Shown here: in pieces, positions 35,700 to 44,617 of the stretch
How the letters are laid out: each line of letters begins with the position of its first letter
How positions within the stretch are numbered: the first letter of the stretch is position 1
Source: CBHWET01 sp966112985
Lineage (GTDB): Bacteria; Verrucomicrobiota; Verrucomicrobiia; Limisphaerales; JACDHS01
DNA length: 64,000 bases
Direction: 5' to 3'
Assembly (NCBI GenBank): GCA_966112985.1
Contig: CBHWET010000001.1
Span: 44,262 to 108,261 of the forward strand
Notes under the pieces: generated by a model
What the model was told of the DNA's origin: nothing
What the model saw: only the letters and a program-made list of their open reading frames with translations
Databases searched by the model: none
Made by a program: the position numbers and the translations under genes

Positions 35700-38207
35700 T
35701 CACTCTCTGGAAATCGTTTCGTCGAGGTTCAACAGGACACGAGCGACGGTGATCCACGCAGCCAGGTTTTTGGCGTCGACATCTTTCGGCGCCTCTTTCC
35801 CAACGAACTGCGCTGCCTCCGCGTCCGCAGCAGTGAAACTCTTCAGCTCATCATCGAGTAACTGCTTAAGACGTTCGCGTTCGTCCTTCTTTGGCTCGCG
35901 CGCAAGGCAAAGCTGAAATGCATAATCCAGCCGTTTCGTTTCGTTTCTTGGCTCATCCTTCAACACACGCAACGCCAGTCCCTTCGCCATTTCGACGAAC
36001 GCTTGTTCATTCAACAGCGTCAGCGATTGCAACGGTGTGTTCGAACGAATTCGTCGCGTGCACACACTTGTCGAATCCGGAGCATCAAACACAACCAATG
36101 AAGGCGGCGGCGTCGCGCGGTAGAAGAACGTATACATTCCGCGGCGGTATCGACCGGAACCGCTGCTCACGTTCCAATCCCGCTTTACCTGCCCGAGAGT
36201 CATGACGCCATCGGGAATTGGCGGGTAAACGCTCGGGCCGCCGATATCGCCCGATAGCAAGCCGGCAGCAGCGAGTTCAACGTCACGAACAACCTCGGCT
36301 TCCAGACGGAATCGGTTTTGCCGCGCCAGCAATTTATTGTACGGATCACGTTCTTTGAGGTCAGGACGCATGTTTGACGATTGCCGGTAAGTCGCAGAGG
36401 TCACAATCAACCGGTGCATCTTTTTCAGACTCCACTGTTGATTCATGAACTCGCGCGCAAGCCAGTCGAGGAGTTCGGGATGGCTTGGAGCAGTCCCCTG
36501 GGTACCGAAATCATTGTCCGTCTCCACAATGCCTTTGCCGAAATAACGCATCCAAATGCGATTGATCGTGACGCGTGCGGTGAGTGGATTTTTTGGATCA
36601 ACCAGCCATTTCGCGAGATCAAGACGGTTTGCCGAGTTATCGATGCCCCGCACGGAACCCCCCATTTGGTCACTGACAATCTTGGGAAATCCGGGAAACA
36701 CGCGCGCGGCATGGCGGGTGAAGTCGCCTTTTGTGAAAACAAATGACTCACGTGGTTCTTTCCGTTCTTCCAAAACCATTGTGCTTGTGACCTGCGGCTT
36801 TTGTTTTTCCAACTTCAAGTACTTCGCCTTCTGTTTTTTGTAGGCTTCGTCGCCTTTCTTAACCTCATCGACCAACAAGAGCTTTTCTTTCAGGGTGCGC
36901 TTGTCCGGAGTCGTTTCCAAAACGCGTTTTATCGCGGATGACAATTTGGCAATTTCGGCGGTTGATAGCGCTTTTTGCCACTCGGTCACGGCGTCCGCCG
37001 TTTCGCTGATGTAACGTGTGAGGGCCGACTCGAGTTGATCGAGTTCTTTCTTGTGTCGCTCGATCTTTTCTTGCTCAGGCCCGGTCGCCAGCTGCAGGTC
37101 TGGCTCGTCCTGGTTGTTGAGAAAAGCAAACAGCTGATAATATTCCTTCTGCATTAACGGATCGAACTTGTGGTCGTGGCATTGGCAACAACCGACTGTC
37201 AGGCCAAGCCAGGTTGTTCCAGTGGTGTTGACACGATCGAACACCGACTCAATGCGAAACTGTTCTTTATCGATGCCACCTTCCTGGTTGATCATCGTAT
37301 TCCGATAAAAGCCCGTCGCGATTTTCTGATCCGCTGTCGCATTGGGGAGCAGGTCGCCGGCAACTTGCTCGATCGTGAACTGATCGAAAGGCATATCGGC
37401 GTTGAACGCGTTGATCACCCAATCGCGGTATTTCCAAATTTGCCGGGGCGCGTCGACGCTATACCCGTTCGAATCGGCATAATGCGCTGCGTCCAGCCAA
37501 TGACGCGCCCAGCGTTCGCCGTAATGAGGATTGTTCAACAAGCGATCGACCACTTTCTCGTATGCGTCCGCACTTGTATCTTTTAGGAACAGATGCACCT
37601 CTTCAACTGACGGCGGCAATCCAATGAGGTCCAGGTACACGCGCCGGATTAGAGTAACTTTGTCCGCCCCCGCCGATGGTTTCATATTCTGCTTTTCCAA
37701 CTTCGACACAACAAAACTGTCGATTGGATTTCGCACCCATTTTTTATTTCTGACTTTGGGCACTTCGACGACTGCTGGCGGTGGGACAAAACTCCAATGT
37801 AAAATGGCATCGGGCTTTTCGTTGGCCGGCGCTTTCGCGCCTTCATCCACCCAGCGCTTCAACAACGCGATCTTCTCCTCGTCGAGTGGTGATTTTTTGT
37901 AGGGCATGCGAGGGAGATCTTTCGCAGTGCCTTGAACCGCTTTGATTAACAAGCTCTCTTCGCCTTTCCCGGCAACGACAGCGGGTCCCGATTGCCCCCC
38001 TGTGAAAAGTGCTGCCGCGGTGTCAGCACGTAAGCCGTGCTTCTGCTGAGTCGTACTGTGACATTGATAACAAGCCGTCGAGAGGATTGGCTTGATCTCT
38101 TTCATGTAGTCAACGGGTTCGGCTGCAAGACGTGCAAGCGAGGTCAAAAGCACGGCATGTGAAGCAAACAAGAACTTATAGGAACACCAGTTTCGTATTC
38201 GTTTCAT
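35700..38207 (-). CDS. DUF1549/DUF1553 protein with planctomycete-type cytochrome c domain
   Basis: A protein of about 835 residues from the ATG at 38207 (an in-frame TTG lies six codons upstream). A signal peptide (LFASHAVLLTSLARLAAEP) precedes a PSCyt1 domain with the heme motif ACYQCH, then a DUF1549 domain (WVRNPIDSFVVSKLEKQNMKPS, LDLIGLPPSVEEV, ERWARHWLDAAHYADSNG, a second CCQCHDHKFDP motif) and a C-terminal DUF1553 domain (RLDLAKWLVDPKNPLTARVTINRIWMRYFGKGIVETDNDFG). It is paired with the DUF1501 gene downstream (3 bp), with which it forms a typical PVC two-gene unit of unknown substrate. Confidence 0.9.
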   Translation of the reverse strand: MKRIRNWCSYKFLFASHAVLLTSLARLAAEPVDYMKEIKPILSTACYQCHSTTQQKHGLRADTAAALFTGGQSGPAVVAGKGEESLLIKAVQGTAKDLPRMPYKKSPLDEEKIALLKRWVDEGAKAPANEKPDAILHWSFVPPPAVVEVPKVRNKKWVRNPIDSFVVSKLEKQNMKPSAGADKVTLIRRVYLDLIGLPPSVEEVHLFLKDTSADAYEKVVDRLLNNPHYGERWARHWLDAAHYADSNGYSVDAPRQIWKYRDWVINAFNADMPFDQFTIEQVAGDLLPNATADQKIATGFYRNTMINQEGGIDKEQFRIESVFDRVNTTGTTWLGLTVGCCQCHDHKFDPLMQKEYYQLFAFLNNQDEPDLQLATGPEQEKIERHKKELDQLESALTRYISETADAVTEWQKALSTAEIAKLSSAIKRVLETTPDKRTLKEKLLLVDEVKKGDEAYKKQKAKYLKLEKQKPQVTSTMVLEERKEPRESFVFTKGDFTRHAARVFPGFPKIVSDQMGGSVRGIDNSANRLDLAKWLVDPKNPLTARVTINRIWMRYFGKGIVETDNDFGTQGTAPSHPELLDWLAREFMNQQWSLKKMHRLIVTSATYRQSSNMRPDLKERDPYNKLLARQNRFRLEAEVVRDVELAAAGLLSGDIGGPSVYPPIPDGVMTLGQVKRDWNVSSGSGRYRRGMYTFFYRATPPPSLVVFDAPDSTSVCTRRIRSNTPLQSLTLLNEQAFVEMAKGLALRVLKDEPRNETKRLDYAFQLCLAREPKKDERERLKQLLDDELKSFTAADAEAAQFVGKEAPKDVDAKNLAAWITVARVLLNLDETISRE

Positions 38208-38344
38208 CAATGGCGGAGGCAACAAGGTTTACTCTGTTGCTAATCCTAAATCCAGATTGTTCTCCGAAATATAGGCGTCGACAGCATGGATTCGGTGCGA
38301 AGATTGAATTTCAGTCCGATTATGGCTCTTAGGCAGCGGCCCAG

Positions 38345-39013
38345 TTAGCGAAACAGCGATCGCGGTAATTCCATCAATTCGCCTTCTTTGATAGCAAATA
38401 CACGATCGCGTTTTGTAGGCTTTACCGGGTGTGTTCCAGTGAAGCTGCCAAACGCTGGCAGCACAGCGATCTCCTCGCCAAAAAGGAAACAGGGCAGTCG
38501 TAGATTGGATCCAAAATCCTGGTGAAATGAAATCGACGGATGAAGATGCCCGGCCAAAACGTATCGACTCTTCACCGGGTTCGGCTCGTGACAGAACGCG
38601 AACGGTCCTTCGAGCAATTCATTACCGAGCGGTTCGATATTCCAACATTCGGGCGGACGCCCGGCGAGCCGGTCGTGATTGCCGGTGATCAATTGGGTCT
38701 TCAATGTTTTGTGCCGACCGCACCACGCATCGAGCGCTTCCATCGTCGCCGCGCTTCGACCGGTTCGGGCGTGAAGAAAATCTCCGAGGATCAGAAGCCG
38801 TTCGGCACAACTCGTCGTCAGCAAGGTGTCGAGTCGTTGTAAATCGTGTGCCGTCAAATTCTCCGGCACCGCCACTCCCGCATGGCGAAACGTCGAGGCT
38901 TTACCGAAATGCGGATCGCTGATGATCAGCGTCGAGGCTGACTTCCAAAAAATTGCTGCTTCAGCAAACAATTCGAATTGTTCTCCTGCACAGATGAACG
39001 CCAATGACTTCAC
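38345..39013 (-). CDS. pdeM: Ligase-associated DNA damage response endonuclease PdeM
   Basis: A 222-residue metallophosphoesterase. The start is a GTG at 39013 that overlaps the helicase stop (GTGA) and has GGAG upstream; the open frame continues further up but would overlap the helicase. Calcineurin-like motifs are complete: DPHFGK, GDFLH, GNHD and GHLHP. In other bacteria PdeM lies with an ATP-dependent ligase, an exonuclease and this Lhr-like helicase and takes part in DNA repair. Here only the helicase accompanies it; no ligase gene is in the window. Confidence 0.9.
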   Translation of the reverse strand: MKSLAFICAGEQFELFAEAAIFWKSASTLIISDPHFGKASTFRHAGVAVPENLTAHDLQRLDTLLTTSCAERLLILGDFLHARTGRSAATMEALDAWCGRHKTLKTQLITGNHDRLAGRPPECWNIEPLGNELLEGPFAFCHEPNPVKSRYVLAGHLHPSISFHQDFGSNLRLPCFLFGEEIAVLPAFGSFTGTHPVKPTKRDRVFAIKEGELMELPRSLFR

Positions 39014-41478
39014 GCGGTCTCCTTCGCAGCCGCTGCTTCGAGTTGTTCCGCCATCCGATGAATGCGATCGGTCCATTTTTCCGAACTGACATTCGCCTGC
39101 ACGAACGATGCCCAGAGCGGAAATGAAAGCGGCGTCAAACGCGGCGTTTCCAGCAGCGTGACTTTTAAACGGGACACTTCTTCGAGCGTCGATTTCATTC
39201 GCTTGATCTCCAATTGCCGCTCGAGCACTTCACGACGCGCCTGCTGCAACAACAGATTCTCAGGATCATAACGGGAAAAGACGTCATAAAAAAGTCCGCT
39301 CGATGCCTGGATTTGCCGCGTGCTCTTGGAGGCGCCGGGAAATCCCTGGAATACCAGGCCGGCGATGCGAGCGATTTCGCGGAATTGACGTTTCGCCAAC
39401 TCCGTGGAATTCAGACACGCGAGCAAATCATCGACGAGATGATCCGGCGTAAGAACCCGTTGCCACTGCTTTGCATCAAGGGAAACATCGGCACTACAGA
39501 GAATCCCAAAACCGTAATCATTGATCGTGACCGAAAGTGAACGGGGAAGAATCTGCGCAATGCGATGGGCGAACAATGCCGCAAGCCCTTCGTGCACCAA
39601 TCGCCCGCCAAAGGGAAAAATAAAATGATGCGTGCCGTCGCGCAGCGTTAAGCGTTCGATGAGCAACTCGTCGGGATTCGGAATGGTCGACCACGAGTTT
39701 TGAATTTCCAGCACTGGACGCGCGGCTTTCATCTCGCGCCCTTGGAAGACGCCATTTTTGGCCTCGGACATTTTGACGCGAACAAACGCCGCGAGCTGGG
39801 AGGAGAGCGGCATCTTTCCACCCATCCATTGCGGAACCGCGCCGCCAGCCTTTTTTGCCCGACGCACATACGCCACCATGTCCCGGACGCGAACAAATTC
39901 GAGCGCATGGCCGGCAAAGCTAAAACGCTGGCCGGGTTTCAAACGCGCAACAAACGACTCCTCCGTCGTCCCGAGCGAACCCCCTTTGACGAAACGAATC
40001 GAAACCGCGCTGTCGCTTGTAATGGTGCCGATGGACATGCGATGAAAGTGCGCCAGGTGCGGCTCAGTCATCGAGTATTGGCCATCGGCTTTTACGACAC
40101 GTTTGAACTGTGGATACGCCTGCAATGCCGAACCGCCGCGTGTGACGAAGTCGAGACACCATTGCCACTCAGCATCGGTGAGATGTCGATAAGCGTGGGC
40201 GCCTTTTACTTCTTCACGCAACGCGCATTCATCGAAACCACCACCGAGAGCGATCGTCACCATGTGTTGCACGAGCACATCGAGCGGACGATCGAGTGGC
40301 TCACGTTTTTCCAAAGCCGTTGCAGCAATTGCTTCGCGCACCGCCGCGAACTCAACCAACTCCAACGCGTGAGCAGGCACGCAAATAATTCGACTCACGG
40401 CGCCCATTCGATGCCCGCTGCGCCCGGCACGTTGAAGAATGCGGGCGACACCTTTTGGCGCGCCCACCTGGATCACTTGTTCGACGGGTGGAAAATCGAC
40501 GCCAAGATCGAGGCTCGCCGTGCAGACGACGCAGCGAATGGAACCTTCGCGCAAACGATTCTCTACCTGCTCGCGCAATTCACGATCAACCGAACCGTGA
40601 TGCAGCGCTACCTCTCCAAGCCACTCGGGCTTGGCCTCAACCAACGCACGAAACCATATTTCTGTTTGCGACCGTGTATTCGTGAACAGCAAAGTCGTCT
40701 TCGCGCGCTCAAGATATTTTAAAACCTGCGGCAGCAGATTGAGTCCCAGGTGGCCCGCCCACGGAAATCCTTCCACATGTTTTGGGATGAGGACCTTTAC
40801 TTCGATCTTCTTCTTCAAGTCGGCGGAGATCATGACCGGTTCCGATGCCGGGTTGCTGCCGACGAGAACGCGCATCGCTTCGTCAAGATTGCCTAACGTT
40901 GCAGAAAGCCCCCATGTGCGCAGATGTGGAAACCAGGCACGGAGACGCGCGAGGCAAAGCTCGGTTTGAACACCGCGCTTGCTCCCCATCAACTCGTGCC
41001 ATTCGTCGACAACGACAGTCTTCAACGACTGCATTTTCTCGCGGGTATCCGGATGAGAGAGGAGAAGGGATAAACTTTCCGGCGTTGTGACGAGGGCACT
41101 GGGAAATTCTTTTCGTTGCTTCGCACGCATTGCCGCGGAGGTGTCCCCGGTTCGCAATTCAACCCGCCAGGGCAGTTTCAAATCGGCCACCGGTTTCGAC
41201 ATCGCGTTTACCGTATCGTTGGCCAGCGCGCGGAGTGGCGTAATCCAAAGCAGTTGAAGCGGAGCCGTTTCACGGGGCTTTTCGGGGTGCGCCTCGAGCC
41301 ACTCCATCAAAGCCGGTATCCACGTCGAATAGGTTTTCCCTACACCAGTCGGTGCGTGCACAAGGCCGCTTTTGCCGTGAAGAAATGCCGACCAAACCTC
41401 GCGTTGATAGGAGAAAGGTTTCCAATTCTTCGATTGGAACCATTGTTCAAGGATGTCGGTCGCTCGGCCGAACTGCAC
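39010..41478 (-). CDS. Ligase-associated DEXH-box helicase (Lhr family)
   Basis: An 822-residue SF2 helicase: Walker A APTGVGKT at about 41-48, DEXH box VVDEWHEL, SATLG, and motif VI QRAGRSGHRMG. The C-terminal part (residues about 600-810) is Lhr-like (HHFIFPFGGRLVHEG, LLACLNSTELAKRQFREIARIAGLVFQGFPG). The family works in the ligase-associated repair operon with PdeM. The two genes overlap by 4 bases, so they are coupled. The ligase and exonuclease members of the usual four-gene unit are missing nearby. Confidence 0.92.
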   Translation of the reverse strand: MQFGRATDILEQWFQSKNWKPFSYQREVWSAFLHGKSGLVHAPTGVGKTYSTWIPALMEWLEAHPEKPRETAPLQLLWITPLRALANDTVNAMSKPVADLKLPWRVELRTGDTSAAMRAKQRKEFPSALVTTPESLSLLLSHPDTREKMQSLKTVVVDEWHELMGSKRGVQTELCLARLRAWFPHLRTWGLSATLGNLDEAMRVLVGSNPASEPVMISADLKKKIEVKVLIPKHVEGFPWAGHLGLNLLPQVLKYLERAKTTLLFTNTRSQTEIWFRALVEAKPEWLGEVALHHGSVDRELREQVENRLREGSIRCVVCTASLDLGVDFPPVEQVIQVGAPKGVARILQRAGRSGHRMGAVSRIICVPAHALELVEFAAVREAIAATALEKREPLDRPLDVLVQHMVTIALGGGFDECALREEVKGAHAYRHLTDAEWQWCLDFVTRGGSALQAYPQFKRVVKADGQYSMTEPHLAHFHRMSIGTITSDSAVSIRFVKGGSLGTTEESFVARLKPGQRFSFAGHALEFVRVRDMVAYVRRAKKAGGAVPQWMGGKMPLSSQLAAFVRVKMSEAKNGVFQGREMKAARPVLEIQNSWSTIPNPDELLIERLTLRDGTHHFIFPFGGRLVHEGLAALFAHRIAQILPRSLSVTINDYGFGILCSADVSLDAKQWQRVLTPDHLVDDLLACLNSTELAKRQFREIARIAGLVFQGFPGASKSTRQIQASSGLFYDVFSRYDPENLLLQQARREVLERQLEIKRMKSTLEEVSRLKVTLLETPRLTPLSFPLWASFVQANVSSEKWTDRIHRMAEQLEAAAAKETA

Positions 41479-41534
41479 AGTTCAATGTGTACCAAAAAAG
41501 CGCCCGACTAAAGTCGGTTCATGAGGCGTCGAAA

Positions 41535-44500
41535 TTAATTCGAACGCAGATATCCAATTAAATCAATTAACTGCTGCGGCTGCAGTGGCTCCAAAAGTCC
41601 TTCGGGCATCAAGGACGTTGCCGACTCGTTCAATGTTTTGATGTTATCTCGCGGGACAACACGCTTTTCATTGCTGCGGCTCAAAATGGTGACGGAACCC
41701 GGATTGGAATCGGCCATCAACCCAGAAACAACTTCCCCATCTTTCGTTTCAAGTTCGAAGGCAACGTACTCGTTCCGGATATAACCACTGGGGTTCACGA
41801 TGTTAGCCAGCAGGAAATCGATGTCTTTGCGGTCAACACCGGTCAGGTCGGGGCCAATCGAATTTCCTTCTCCGAACAACTTGTGGCAAACACCGCACGA
41901 TTGCTGAAAGAGCTTCTTTCCTTCCACAAGATTTGGTTTCGGCTCACGGCCCGCAGCGCCAGAGGGTTTAAGGACCAGCTTCAACTCGTTAATGAAATTC
42001 TGTTTGTCCGTCGGTGAGTCGCTTTGGAATTTTCCCCACATTTTCTGAATGCGGGCTGTGAGCGCAGGGACTTTTAAACCGGCCATTTGTCGCACCTGCT
42101 CCATCGAAACTTCTTTCAAAGGAATCACCCCTGCTTCCACAGCCGTCATCAACTCTGCAGCAGATGCAGGCCGGGCGGCGAGAAGTTGAATGGCCCTCGC
42201 GCGCAACGGCGGCGAGAACTTCGGATAGAATGCGATGATTTTTTGCGTCGCCTGTTCTGAGGGCAGTTGCTGCAACGCTCCGAGCGCAGCCGAGCGCACC
42301 CCTTCCGATGAAGCGTGTTCCAGAATAGTAAGGAAGTGTGGAATCAGTTCCGGCTTGCGCGTCGCCGCCAGAGTTTCGATCAACGTGATGTGTTCAGCTT
42401 CGTTGCGTTTGTCGTCGCGGATTCGTTCGAGCGCACTCGCGTGCGCTTCTGGCACTCCGAATCGAACGCCTGTTTGCAATACTAACGGATGTTCCCGGGC
42501 TTCTGCGGGCAATGCTGCAAACCATTGCCCCACAGCGCCAGATGGTTTCGGCGACGTCCGTCCCGCTAATGCTTCGTTCATACCCCGAAGCAACGCCTCG
42601 GTTTCGGCGGTCAAACGCCAACCATTCACCGGAGGCGCAAATTTTGCCGCATCGTTTAACAACGTCACACACGCTCCGAGATCAATCGCGGTTCCTTCAG
42701 TGGTATAACGACGTGAAATGCGTTGCAAAATATCCTTACGAACAAGCCGGGATTGCCAAACGCGTTTGTCTGCAAAAATCTTCAGGATGCCCGCGCGGTT
42801 AGTAATTGCATGCTCCTCCATCGCCCACCAGAGCAGTAAAGGAATATGCGGATCTTCACTGTCGTCGCGCAAAAGAAGTTCGTGCAGGACCGGGAGTGCG
42901 ATGTTGGGCGACAACCGGCGAATGGAACAAGCCAACTGGGCGCGGACATCGGGGCTGCTGTCCGTCTTCGCCATGTAAACCAACGCCGCAGCGGGTTTTT
43001 GTGAAATCCTCCTTTTATCGCCAAGGAAACGAACGGACCATTTGCGGACGGTTTCATTGGAATGGACGAGACCGCTGAGGGCGACTTTGTCATCAAATCC
43101 GCCACTAACATACAGCGCCCATAATACTTCGGTTTGGAGATGGCTGCTACCGCGCGACAGTTGTTCTATCAGACGGGGGACAACGGTCCGGTCGTGACGC
43201 TCTGCGAGCAGCCGCTGCGCGCCGCGAACAAACCAGTCGTTAGTATGGCCAAGCAAATCTACGAGCTGGCTGCTGGAAAGCTTTTGGAGGTTGAACGGAA
43301 CCGGAACTTTGTTCGCGTCCGCATCATTCCGTTCAATTTTATAAACGCGCCCGTTGCTCCGGTCCCACGTATCCAGCGGATCGACGTGGGTTGCTCGTTT
43401 GTCACACCAATCCGCAATATAGAGCGCTCCGTCCGGCCCAGCGGCGCAGTCGACCGGGCGAAACAATTCGTCGTCCGTCTTCATTAAAAATCCGCCAAAG
43501 GTTGATGTGAACGTTGAGCGCTGCCGATCGAGGGTCGCCCAATAAACAGCGTGATCCAGTGTGTTTCCAAAAACATATTTTCCTTCGAACTCATTCCCGA
43601 ACGCGCCTCCGTGGTAAACGATTCCGCCAATAGATATATGCAATCCTTTGTAGCCGGAGAATGGGACATGATCGAAATAGCCGTAGGCGTGAGGATTGTG
43701 CAGGGCGCCGTGTTTGCCGAAGTTTTTGATGTAATAGGCGCCCTGCCGCATGTGGAGCATTTTTTCGTAATAGTTCGTTCCCGCGAAAATTTCGCCGTCC
43801 GAATCAAAATCCATTCCCCATGTATTACCGCCACCTTCAGCAAACACTTCGAACGCGTGGGTCACTGGATGGTACCGCCAGATTGCCTGCTGAAACTCCT
43901 TCCCGTGAACATTTGCCGTAACCGTGCTGCCTTGGGCACCGTAAAGCCAGCCGTCTGGACCCCAGGTCAATGAATTCGCCAACGCGTGTGCGTCTTCCAT
44001 TCCGAAGCCGGAAAGCAACACTTCTGGATCACTGTCCGGGATGTCATCACCGTTCTTGTCGGGATAGAAGAGTAGATAGGGTGCCTGCAGGACGAACGCA
44101 CCGCCGTAGCCGAGCGCCAATCCCGAACAAAGATTCAGTCCAGTGAGGAAATCTTTAAATTGATCCATCCGACCATCGCCATCGGTATCCTCGCAAATTG
44201 TAATTCTGTCGGCGCCTTGTGGACCACGCGGTGGAGGCTCTGGCACACGGTCGTAGGTGGTCCGCAAATATGAGTCGACCTTCACCGGCTTCAATCCCGC
44301 AGGTGTTGGGTACTGAAGATATTGAATCACCCACATGCGACCCCGATTATCAAACGTGACAGAAATGGGCTGGCGAATCTCGGGTTCGCTCGCAACGAGT
44401 TTTACTCGAAAACCATCGATGACTTTCATCCGCTGAAGGGCATCGGCCGGTGTAGCGGCTCGCATCGGCAATACCGTCGCGCAAAAGAGAGTCGCAGCGA

Positions 44501-44558
44501 AAGCGAACGTTTGGTGGTACACAGCGATAGTTTTCGCAAACCGATCGGTTCCTGACAA
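41535..44558 (-). CDS. PVC-type heme-binding CxxCH protein
   Basis: A protein of about 1007 residues. An N-terminal hydrophobic signal (FAFAATLFCATVLPMRAATPADA) precedes a beta-propeller region (NSLTWGPDGWLYGAQGSTV, HNPHAYGYFDHVPFSGYK, AAGPDGALYIADWCD), then HEAT-like repeats (about residues 450-850) and a single class-I cytochrome c domain near the C-terminus with SCGVCHKLFGEG as heme site and Met-containing tail. Such membrane-bound sugar-dehydrogenase-like proteins are frequent in Verrucomicrobiota and Planctomycetes. The start is uncertain: the listed TTG is the longest; a GTG at 44522 would still keep a signal. Confidence 0.85.
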   Translation of the reverse strand: MSGTDRFAKTIAVYHQTFAFAATLFCATVLPMRAATPADALQRMKVIDGFRVKLVASEPEIRQPISVTFDNRGRMWVIQYLQYPTPAGLKPVKVDSYLRTTYDRVPEPPPRGPQGADRITICEDTDGDGRMDQFKDFLTGLNLCSGLALGYGGAFVLQAPYLLFYPDKNGDDIPDSDPEVLLSGFGMEDAHALANSLTWGPDGWLYGAQGSTVTANVHGKEFQQAIWRYHPVTHAFEVFAEGGGNTWGMDFDSDGEIFAGTNYYEKMLHMRQGAYYIKNFGKHGALHNPHAYGYFDHVPFSGYKGLHISIGGIVYHGGAFGNEFEGKYVFGNTLDHAVYWATLDRQRSTFTSTFGGFLMKTDDELFRPVDCAAGPDGALYIADWCDKRATHVDPLDTWDRSNGRVYKIERNDADANKVPVPFNLQKLSSSQLVDLLGHTNDWFVRGAQRLLAERHDRTVVPRLIEQLSRGSSHLQTEVLWALYVSGGFDDKVALSGLVHSNETVRKWSVRFLGDKRRISQKPAAALVYMAKTDSSPDVRAQLACSIRRLSPNIALPVLHELLLRDDSEDPHIPLLLWWAMEEHAITNRAGILKIFADKRVWQSRLVRKDILQRISRRYTTEGTAIDLGACVTLLNDAAKFAPPVNGWRLTAETEALLRGMNEALAGRTSPKPSGAVGQWFAALPAEAREHPLVLQTGVRFGVPEAHASALERIRDDKRNEAEHITLIETLAATRKPELIPHFLTILEHASSEGVRSAALGALQQLPSEQATQKIIAFYPKFSPPLRARAIQLLAARPASAAELMTAVEAGVIPLKEVSMEQVRQMAGLKVPALTARIQKMWGKFQSDSPTDKQNFINELKLVLKPSGAAGREPKPNLVEGKKLFQQSCGVCHKLFGEGNSIGPDLTGVDRKDIDFLLANIVNPSGYIRNEYVAFELETKDGEVVSGLMADSNPGSVTILSRSNEKRVVPRDNIKTLNESATSLMPEGLLEPLQPQQLIDLIGYLRSN

Positions 44559-44617
44559 GCCGCCGCAGCCGAACCAAAACTCTCGCCGCCGCGAACATGA
44601 TTCTCTAAGTTCGCATC

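Noticed and set aside
39700..40722. Plus-strand open frame of 340 codons
   Set aside because: It mirrors the Lhr-type helicase on the other strand and shows no motif.
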